6,708 nucleotides of DNA from assembly GCA_024276805.1 (NCBI GenBank), contig JAJRWJ010000070.1, positions 1 to 6,708 on the forward strand, in the 5' to 3' direction. Of the stretch, positions 1 to 4,426 are shown in pieces. The notes beneath the pieces are model-generated. The model made no database searches. It was not told the origin of the DNA and worked only from the letters and a program-made list of their open reading frames with translations. The first letter of the stretch is position 1. Each line of letters opens with the position of its first letter. This DNA is from Gammaproteobacteria bacterium (GTDB lineage: Bacteria; Pseudomonadota; Gammaproteobacteria; Methylococcales; Methylomonadaceae). A program made the position numbers and the translations under genes.

Positions 1-90
1 AGATGCATTGCTGAAACGGAAAATGTGCCCGACGAATGCAGAGGCGCTTGGTTTTTGGCATGTCAGGAACAGTTGCCAGATTTATTCTGA
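1..90 (+). CDS. possible 3' end of an unidentified gene (partial)
   Basis: Reading frame 1 is open from the window edge to a TGA at 88-90 and gives 29 residues ending in EQLPDLF, with three cysteines and two tryptophan/phenylalanine-rich turns. The composition is compatible with the tail of a real protein, but frame 2 is also open across this stretch and one minus-strand frame is open too, so this is not decisive. I do not recognise the peptide. No terminator with a T-tract follows on the plus strand; the hairpin at 157-184 has its T-tract on the minus strand and serves the opposing gene. Confidence 0.22.
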   Translation, partial: RCIAETENVPDECRGAWFLACQEQLPDLF

Positions 91-144
91 AGAAGAATTT
101 CAGTGCGACGATTCGGGAATGAATGTAGTGGTTTTGCCGCTTTA

Positions 145-184
145 TCAAAAAATAAATGGCATCCCCGATTGCTCAAGGATGCCA
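145..184 (-). terminator. intrinsic terminator of the 56-residue membrane protein gene
   Basis: An 8-bp perfect inverted repeat (TGGCATCC at 157-164 with GGATGCCA at 177-184, 12-nt loop) lies 15 nt past the stop codon of the minus-strand gene at 199-369. Read on the minus strand the stem is followed by ATTTATTTTTTG, a typical T-rich tract. Confidence 0.8.
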
Positions 185-198
185 CTTATATCCAGCTC

Positions 199-369
199 TT
201 ATATTTGGCCTTCTTTTTTCATCTGTGCTGCTACTTCACGGTCAAGCTCTTCGTAGCCACCTTTCAGATGCTCGGTTTCTCTGCTTTTCAGCATCAAAAC
301 CAAAACAACGGTGATAACGATCAGTGCGCCAATCTTAATCCAGAAGGTATCTTTTTCTTGTTCAGCCAT
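199..369 (-). CDS. 56-residue single-pass membrane protein of unknown function
   Basis: The ORF starts at the ATG at 369-367 and stops at TAA (201-199). An AGAGGA Shine-Dalgarno sequence sits about 6 nt before the start. The N-terminus is short and charged (MAEQEKD), one strongly hydrophobic helix covers about residues 10-28 (rich in Ile, Val and Leu), and the remaining 28 residues form a charged, probably helical tail (SRETEHLKGGYEELDREV and onward). There is no signal-peptide cleavage site, so it probably stays anchored in the inner membrane. A terminator follows directly, so it is a single-gene unit or the last gene of a transcript. I do not recognise the family. The start, ribosome binding site, membrane segment and terminator together make it a real gene rather than a chance ORF. 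Confidence 0.8.
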   Translation of the reverse strand: MAEQEKDTFWIKIGALIVITVVLVLMLKSRETEHLKGGYEELDREVAAQMKKEGQI

Positions 370-488
370 TATATTTCCTCTTAAATATTACAGTTTTTCC
401 CATTTCAGGGATTCAATTTATCGGTATCAGTAATCAACGAAAAACTACTGTCTTACGAATAAAATAATTTCTATTCACCGAACTACCG

Positions 489-522
489 CAAATTTCCCCT
501 GACAGTTGTAAGGGGAAATTTG
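489..522. repeat. perfect 12-bp inverted repeat between two small genes
   Basis: CAAATTTCCCCT at 489-500 and its exact complement AGGGGAAATTTG at 511-522 flank a 10-nt loop. Neither side is followed by a real T-tract, so it is not a classical terminator. It lies about 60 nt past the lipoprotein gene's terminator and 120 nt upstream of the 56-residue membrane protein's start, so it could be in the leader of the latter or act as a protein-binding or RNA-stability element. Confidence 0.75.
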
Positions 523-581
523 TGAATAAATAAGATGCTGCCATGGATTGTTTAGAATCAATGTCGGTAGCCTCTTATTTC

Positions 582-613
582 AAAAAACCCAGCTTTGTAT
601 GCAAGCTGGGCTT
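582..613 (-). terminator. intrinsic terminator of the small lipoprotein gene
   Basis: On the minus strand the 8-bp stem CCCAGCTT / AAGCTGGG (plus positions 603-610 and 588-595, 7-nt loop) is followed immediately by TTTTTTG (582-587 and onward). It begins about 30 nt after the lipoprotein stop codon. This is a canonical Rho-independent terminator. Confidence 0.92.
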
Positions 614-640
614 GGTGAGATTTCTATTAAGGTCTAGAGA

Positions 641-763
641 TTACAGATTAACAGAAATTTCAGAACTGGATACTTTTTGTTTAGCACCGTCTGGATCGTC
701 TAAACAGCCAGTCAAGCCAACAATCATAAGAGACATTGCAAGAATAGATAACATTTTTTTCAT
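641..763 (-). CDS. 40-residue small lipoprotein
   Basis: The ORF runs from ATG (763-761) to TAA (643-641) with a strong GGAGG Shine-Dalgarno site about 6 nt upstream. The N-terminus is a textbook lipoprotein signal: MKK, a hydrophobic core (LSILAMSLMIVG) and the lipobox LTGC with Cys20 as the expected lipidated residue. Leucine rather than aspartate follows the cysteine, which by the usual +2 rule points to the outer membrane. The mature part would be only 21 residues (begins CLDDPDGAKQK, ends SVNL) and has no recognisable domain. It has its own promoter (789-818) and terminator (582-613), so it is monocistronic. In size it resembles entericidin-type peptides, but the sequence does not match them by eye. 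Confidence 0.85.
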   Translation of the reverse strand: MKKMLSILAMSLMIVGLTGCLDDPDGAKQKVSSSEISVNL

Positions 764-788
764 AACATCCTCCACGGAAGGTTAGTAA

Positions 789-818
789 ATTATTCTAGTT
801 GTACGCGTTTTGTTTCAA
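789..818 (-). promoter_or_regulatory. sigma70-like promoter of the small lipoprotein gene
   Basis: On the minus strand TTGAAA (818-813) and AATAAT (794-789) are separated by 18 nt, each close to consensus. A second possible -10, TAGAAT (797-792), has only a 15-nt spacer. Transcription would begin near 782, leaving a leader of about 20 nt containing the GGAGG site. The -35 overlaps an inverted repeat at 805-822. Confidence 0.45.
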
Positions 819-822
819 ACGC
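805..822. repeat. GCGTTT/AAACGC inverted repeat over the lipoprotein -35 box
   Basis: GCGTTT (805-810) and AAACGC (817-822) form a 6-bp perfect inverted repeat with a 6-nt centre. It covers the predicted -35 of the lipoprotein promoter, which is where an operator could act. It is short, so chance occurrence is possible. Confidence 0.35.
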
Positions 823-837
823 TGGAGTATTTTTATC

Positions 838-951
838 ATGCCTGAATATTTGATGCAAGCATTTATGTTATTTAAAATTTTCTGGATGGTTTTGTGGATG
901 CCGGTAAAAAAACCTAAAACATTTAAAAATCAATGGGTAAGTTTGCAGTAA
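838..951 (+). CDS. possible 37-residue membrane peptide, unconfirmed
   Basis: An ATG at 838 opens a frame to TAA at 949-951. The peptide has a hydrophobic stretch at about residues 5-22 (rich in Met, Phe, Leu and Trp) followed by a basic tail containing VKKPKTFK, a plausible single-pass topology. A GGAG sequence lies 10 nt before the ATG, at the long end of useful spacing. No convincing promoter was seen, and the last 29 bases overlap the 3' end of the convergent large membrane protein gene. It could equally be a chance ORF in AT-rich intergenic DNA. Confidence 0.25.
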   Translation: MPEYLMQAFMLFKIFWMVLWMPVKKPKTFKNQWVSLQ

Positions 952-2824
952 AAGTGTTATTTGTCCATTTTGCAGTACCGAGATCGATCCATGGGCCGGC
1001 AAGATTTTTTTTGCGCAGGTCCCGCTGCCAGGTAAATGGCATGGCTATTTTCTTGGCTTTGATGATGAATGTCGCATCATGCAGGTCCAGTCCTGTTTTC
1101 CTGCCCCAAAAGGCGGTGATTTTCATGATAAATTTTTCCAGCCGGTGTTTGTCAATTCTGGGGGTTACGGCGATGTTCGCCCACATGGAATGCACCCTGC
1201 CCCAGTTGGGGGCGAGAATTCTTCCGTCCGGTGCGATAAAAGGCAGCCATTTTTCCTGGCCATCGGCGCTGCGATAAGTGATGCCTATGATCTTCTCGTA
1301 GCCGGCAAAATGGTCATGCAGATACAGGGCGTGCGGGGTTATGCCAATAAACGTGGAGCTGTACATCAGGACGGCATTGCTGATGGTGCTGATTGTCGTT
1401 GTCAGTGGGTTGTCTGGAATTGCCGGCTTTATCCGGTAGAATATTCCGTAATGCAGGGTGCTGTTGAGTTGCAGGAGGAACAGGATGATGATGATTTTGC
1501 GCAGACGATGGGAAAATTGCTTGCCATGGTTTACTGCATAGCCGTCAAAAATACGCTGGTAAAAATTCAGCGGCTGAGGATTGCTTTTTGTGTCGGGAAG
1601 ACAGGTGTCGGAGCAGGGGTTGCGCAGCCGATTGTCGGCAATATGTCTGTATTTGGCTGCTGCCATATGATAGATGCCTGGGATGCGCAGAATCAAGCCC
1701 AGTGGCGCTGTATAACGCATTTTCCACAGGATTTGAATATAAGTGTCCAGGCCTGAAACGAGTCTGTTGGATGCGTCGATGGCGTACAGATCGGTCAGCA
1801 GCAATTCACTGTCGATGCTATTCAATGCCGGATATGCGGAGGCATGGGTTTGCAGGCCCTTGAAAGCGATGCAGTGAAAAATATCGAAATGATTGATGAT
1901 GATGGCGGTGCGGTTGCACAATGGACACATTTCGTCGTAAAAAACCCACAGGGAAGGTGTTTTGTTCTGACACATGTTCGCCAGGCATCGCCACCATGAG
2001 AAGGGGATCATCAGTGTGTAGCAGGCCAGCATTGCCAAGCCAAAAGGGTAAATGTTGAAGGTCAGGGTGATTCCCAGATGCAGGCCGGCGCCGATCAAGA
2101 GCAGAGGTATCCGAAATGTTCTGCGGTAGAAAAGAAAAATGAAGCTGAACTGGAAAACCATGATGAGATAACCAATGGCCTGTTGCAGGGGTTTGATATT
2201 CAGCAGCCACGACATGTCGATTGCGGATATGTAATAAGGGTGTGACGAAGGCAGCCAGGCTCCAAGGCCATTACGCCAATGTTCGGCAAAGAGTTTGTGT
2301 ACTGCCGAATCGAAATAAAGGAAGCCCAGGCAGATAGCCAGCGGCAGGTAATAGGCCAGAACAGAGGTTGTCTGGGTGGGCTGCGTGAGTTGCCTGAAAT
2401 TATTGGAAGTCAGTTTGTAACGCAGGTTGTCAAGGGAAAAGGCCCGGTCGATGGGGAGAAAAATAAGGAACAAGCCCATGCCAATCATGAACTGGTCAAA
2501 ACCGCCGTCAAAATCCCGCTGCATTGGTGTAAAGCAGGTAAAAATTATCCAGAACAAGTAGTTGGCGATTGCCGATGTCTGGCTGTACAGGCCGATGGTC
2601 AATGCGCTGGCGGCAACGGCCCATAGGCACAGAAAGAAAGGGATCATCGGAAACTCGACATCCAGAAATGGCACGGGGTCGAAGATCAAATGATTGAAAT
2701 ACAGCAAGAAAAGGATTTCCTGAACAGCGATCAAGCCATACAGACTGCGAAATATTCCGATGCCTGTGGCAGGCACCTGCTTGGATAAGGCGTGTTGAAT
2801 TGCCTTGTTTAAGAATTGTTGCAT
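923..2824 (-). CDS. HTTM (vitamin K carboxylase-like) membrane domain fused to DCC-type thiol-disulfide oxidoreductase domain
   Basis: This 633-residue protein has three parts. Residues 1-285 hold about seven or eight hydrophobic helices (roughly 27-46, 60-82, 84-98, 113-125, 156-172, 214-233, 238-278) and fit the HTTM family related to vitamin K-dependent gamma-carboxylase. The segment FDSAVHKL..HW..G around Lys177 resembles the YF-x-G-x-x-K-L region that carries the catalytic-base lysine in animal carboxylase. Residues 292-400 match the DCC/DUF393 thioredoxin-like family, with motif YDEMCPLC (Cys300, Cys303) and a terminal YRHIADNR segment; Cys404 and Cys408 follow. Residues 442-458 are another membrane helix, and 460-633 form an unassigned, probably extracytoplasmic domain rich in aromatic residues. 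HTTM and DCC proteins are known as neighbours and fusions in bacteria; the substrate is unknown, and vitamin K-dependent carboxylation is not implied. The ATG has only a weak AAGA ribosome binding site, but a TATAAT lies upstream at a suitable distance. It is transcribed alone or from its own promoter; no terminator was seen after its stop. Confidence 0.85.
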   Translation of the reverse strand: MQQFLNKAIQHALSKQVPATGIGIFRSLYGLIAVQEILFLLYFNHLIFDPVPFLDVEFPMIPFFLCLWAVAASALTIGLYSQTSAIANYLFWIIFTCFTPMQRDFDGGFDQFMIGMGLFLIFLPIDRAFSLDNLRYKLTSNNFRQLTQPTQTTSVLAYYLPLAICLGFLYFDSAVHKLFAEHWRNGLGAWLPSSHPYYISAIDMSWLLNIKPLQQAIGYLIMVFQFSFIFLFYRRTFRIPLLLIGAGLHLGITLTFNIYPFGLAMLACYTLMIPFSWWRCLANMCQNKTPSLWVFYDEMCPLCNRTAIIINHFDIFHCIAFKGLQTHASAYPALNSIDSELLLTDLYAIDASNRLVSGLDTYIQILWKMRYTAPLGLILRIPGIYHMAAAKYRHIADNRLRNPCSDTCLPDTKSNPQPLNFYQRIFDGYAVNHGKQFSHRLRKIIIILFLLQLNSTLHYGIFYRIKPAIPDNPLTTTISTISNAVLMYSSTFIGITPHALYLHDHFAGYEKIIGITYRSADGQEKWLPFIAPDGRILAPNWGRVHSMWANIAVTPRIDKHRLEKFIMKITAFWGRKTGLDLHDATFIIKAKKIAMPFTWQRDLRKKNLAGPWIDLGTAKWTNNTFTANLPIDF

Positions 2825-2862
2825 ATTTTTTCTTGGTCAGTGTGTTTTAGCGATGACGCAAG

Positions 2863-2890
2863 ATTATATGCTAAAATACACAAAAAATAT
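2863..2890 (-). promoter_or_regulatory. candidate promoter of the HTTM-DCC gene
   Basis: A perfect TATAAT -10 box (2868-2863, minus strand) stands 38 nt before the start codon. The -35 region is T-rich but weak (CATATT at a 17-nt spacer). Transcription would start near 2856 with a leader of about 32 nt. Confidence 0.45.
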
Positions 2891-2920
2891 GCGGTAATGT
2901 TTGCTGCTTGGTGGTCGAAA

Positions 2921-2972
2921 TTGAATAAATAAAGGCCGCTGCAAATTCAGATTGAATTTGCGTTAGCGGCCT
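2921..2972 (-). terminator. long-stem intrinsic terminator of the 42-residue membrane protein gene
   Basis: Two consecutive complementary blocks form one long hairpin: AGGCCGCT (2933-2940) with AGCGGCCT (2965-2972), and inside it GCAAATTCA (2941-2949) with TGAATTTGC (2953-2961), leaving a 3-nt loop and a 3-nt bulge. On the minus strand it is followed by TTTATTTATTC. It begins about 32 nt beyond the stop codon at 3004 and insulates the HTTM-DCC gene from upstream transcription. Confidence 0.88.
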
Positions 2973-3003
2973 GCTGGAACCAAATTTCTATGTTCGGTGC
3001 AGT

Positions 3004-3132
3004 TTATTTGTCTTCTTCGTGTTCGCTCATTACCCATTTTACGAAGTAATAAACAACAGCGATGATTATAATCAAGCCGATAATGCCGCTTGGCTCTTTC
3101 AATTTTTCTGTGAGGTCTAATATCGCACCCAT
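3004..3132 (-). CDS. 42-residue single-pass membrane protein of unknown function
   Basis: The ORF runs from ATG (3132-3130) to TAA (3006-3004). AGGTAGGA ends about 5 nt before the start and is a good ribosome binding site. The peptide has an amphipathic start (MGAILDLTEKLKEPSG), one hydrophobic helix at about residues 17-34 (GIIGLIIIIAVVYYF) and an acidic tail (SEHEEDK). The size and topology resemble small accessory subunits of membrane complexes such as CcoQ of cbb3 oxidase, but no oxidase gene is nearby and the sequence does not support that name. A near-consensus promoter upstream and a strong terminator downstream define it as a single-gene transcript. Confidence 0.82.
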   Translation of the reverse strand: MGAILDLTEKLKEPSGIIGLIIIIAVVYYFVKWVMSEHEEDK

Positions 3133-3194
3133 GAGTGTCCTACCTTAAATTTATTGTTTACGAAAAGCTGAAAAGATCAGCTAAAGGAATGGAT

Positions 3195-3222
3195 ATGATA
3201 CTTAACAAGGATTTTAAGTCAA
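3195..3222 (-). promoter_or_regulatory. sigma70-like promoter of the 42-residue membrane protein gene
   Basis: On the minus strand TTGACT (3222-3217) and TATCAT (3200-3195) are separated by 16 nt, both near consensus. Transcription would begin near 3188, giving a leader of about 55 nt that contains a small hairpin (AGCTGA/TCAGCT, 3166-3182) before the ribosome binding site. Confidence 0.65.
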
Positions 3223-3278
3223 GAAAATATTTGTAAAGGCTGCTTCATCGCTGGATAATCGGTGTTTCAGAAAATGGT

Positions 3279-3306
3279 TTGATATTTAAACATAAATTGT
3301 CATAAT
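3279..3306 (+). promoter_or_regulatory. sigma70-like promoter of the two-gene unit 3390-4230
   Basis: TTGATA (3279-3284) and CATAAT (3301-3306) are separated by 16 nt, each five of six matches to consensus. Transcription would start near 3313, giving a leader of about 77 nt. It diverges from the minus-strand promoter at 3195-3222. Confidence 0.5.
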
Positions 3307-3389
3307 GAGCAGTCAGGGATCGGAAAATAAAATACTTTGAGTTTTACATAGAATTGTTTTTGTTTTAGTGCTTAGACTTGGGAATCGAT

Positions 3390-3782
3390 ATGAAACAAAA
3401 AATTTTAAATATTGGTGCGCTGGTGGTGATGCTGTTGGTTACGGGTAATGCCCTGGCAGCAGTGGAGCTAAAAGATAAATCAGTGATTGAAGGTATTTGG
3501 ATTGTAGAGGCAACGGCGCCATCGCTGCAGACAAAGAAAAAACCGGCGGATCAGACCTGGCAATTCAGGGGGGATGGTACGGTGACCATTATTTCCAAAC
3601 CACACTGGGCTAATTCTGCCATCAAACAAACGACGACCTATACGATAGAAAACAATTTGATCAAGATAGCCAGGCCGGGCAGGCCAGGTAAGTTTGACAG
3701 ATATCAAGTCTATGAAAAGCAAGGCAACAACATGGTATTGAAGGGTGGTATGGAAGGCTTTTACTTCATGATCAGGAAATAA
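3390..3782 (+). CDS. exported 130-residue protein of unknown function
   Basis: I place the start at the ATG at 3390, which yields a clean signal peptide; an in-frame TTG at 3378 would add four residues and is less likely. A GGGA sequence about 6 nt upstream is a weak ribosome binding site. The signal peptide is MKQK, a hydrophobic core and NALA with probable cleavage after Ala23. The mature protein of about 107 residues is rich in predicted beta strands: GIWIVEA, QTWQFRGDGTVTII, TTTYTIENNLIKI, FDRYQVYEK and MVLKGGMEGFYFM. The W-x-F-x-x-DGT pattern with alternating strands is typical of small lipocalin-like periplasmic domains, but I cannot assign a family. No cysteine is present in the mature part. 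The next gene starts 25 nt later on the same strand with no terminator between, so the two are likely cotranscribed. Confidence 0.82.
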   Translation: MKQKILNIGALVVMLLVTGNALAAVELKDKSVIEGIWIVEATAPSLQTKKKPADQTWQFRGDGTVTIISKPHWANSAIKQTTTYTIENNLIKIARPGRPGKFDRYQVYEKQGNNMVLKGGMEGFYFMIRK

Positions 3783-3807
3783 TTAAAAATTAAGAGGTGA
3801 GAATACA

Positions 3808-4230
3808 ATGATTGGCGGGATATTAATTTTATTGACTGCTGTTTGGATTTACAGGGCAGCTATTCGAGCGAAAAAAGGCAATGCATTTATGTGGGTGGCG
3901 ATTGGTGCCGGGGTGTTTTTTGCCATGCAGTTATTGCTGGTGGATCTGAATATTTACTTGTTGGAAACAATCAAGTTCTGGGGGGCCGAAGGGGTTCCGG
4001 AAGTTGCGTTGGGAGCGGATCGTGTCACGCAGACCAGTCGAGGTCCATTCGTTGCTTTTTTATTGTCACTCTATATGGAGCTGGCGCCACCAGCGGCAGG
4101 TTTCATTGCCGTGGCTTTCCTCCGGACCATGGTGATTTTGAAGGAAAAGCCGACTTTGCAAAATTTGTTCAGTGACATCAAGGAAATTTTTGGCGGTTTC
4201 AAAAAAATTTTTACCACTCCTGAAAACTGA
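3808..4230 (+). CDS. 140-residue integral membrane protein of unknown function
   Basis: The ATG at 3808 is preceded by AGAGGTGAG at good Shine-Dalgarno spacing, and the ORF ends at TGA (4228-4230). Three hydrophobic segments are visible: about residues 2-19, 27-52 and 80-110, the last containing an ELAPP motif that could kink the helix. A basic loop (RAAIRAKKGN) separates the first two, and a hydrophilic loop (residues 58-79) separates the last two. The C-terminus from about 112 is charged and amphipathic (EKPTLQNLFSDIKEIFGGFKKIF) and probably lies on the cytoplasmic side. It follows the exported protein gene by 25 nt and is closed by a strong terminator, so the pair forms an operon; a joint envelope role is inference. 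I do not recognise the family. Confidence 0.82.
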   Translation: MIGGILILLTAVWIYRAAIRAKKGNAFMWVAIGAGVFFAMQLLLVDLNIYLLETIKFWGAEGVPEVALGADRVTQTSRGPFVAFLLSLYMELAPPAAGFIAVAFLRTMVILKEKPTLQNLFSDIKEIFGGFKKIFTTPEN

Positions 4231-4258
4231 GTCATACGATAGGAATCTGGTTGGCTTA

Positions 4259-4290
4259 GAAGCCCGGCAATTTGGTCGGGCTTTTTTTAT
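4259..4290 (+). terminator. intrinsic terminator of the 3390-4230 operon
   Basis: AAGCCCG (4260-4266) pairs with CGGGCTT (4277-4283) around a 10-nt loop, and the stem runs directly into TTTTTTT (4282-4288). It lies 29 nt after the stop codon and separates this operon from metH. Confidence 0.93.
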
Positions 4291-4334
4291 TGTTGCCTTT
4301 GCCTGATTTGTATGAACTGACGTCTAATGGCTGT

Positions 4335-4362
4335 TTGCCGGCTGTCGCAAGCAGTTTATTTT
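4335..4362 (+). promoter_or_regulatory. candidate promoter of metH
   Basis: TTGCCG (4335-4340) and TATTTT (4357-4362) are separated by 16 nt, each four of six matches to consensus. Transcription would start near 4369, leaving a leader of about 58 nt. The 136 nt between the preceding terminator and the metH start are too short for a standard cobalamin riboswitch, and no such conserved element is visible. Confidence 0.35.
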
Positions 4363-4426
4363 GAATGGTAATGCTTGAATTTTTTTGGATGGTGAATCAT
4401 CTGGATCTCAATAGAAAGTTGTGTGT

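Noticed and set aside
8..384. Plus-strand open frames covering the 56-residue membrane protein gene
   Set aside because: They run through the minus-strand terminator and antisense to a gene with a good start and ribosome binding site; the translations have no domain-like pattern.
387..416. TTGAAT-18-TGTAAT as promoter of the 56-residue membrane protein gene
   Set aside because: The implied transcription start falls at or within the Shine-Dalgarno sequence, leaving almost no leader, so the match is probably fortuitous.
933..1756. Overlapping plus-strand open frames opposite the HTTM-DCC gene
   Set aside because: They are complements of a gene with clear domains, lack ribosome binding sites, and show no coherent protein features.
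3004..3132. Naming the 42-residue peptide CcoQ or another oxidase subunit
   Set aside because: Only the size and topology fit; there is no terminal oxidase gene in the window and no diagnostic motif.
4318..4325. TGACGTCT, seven of eight matches to a MetJ box, upstream of metH
   Set aside because: MetJ needs at least two adjacent boxes, and the flanking octamers do not match. A single near-match is expected by chance.
4231..4426. Cobalamin or S-adenosylmethionine riboswitch before metH
   Set aside because: After the terminator only about 136 nt remain and no conserved riboswitch core was recognised; the leader from the likely promoter is about 58 nt.
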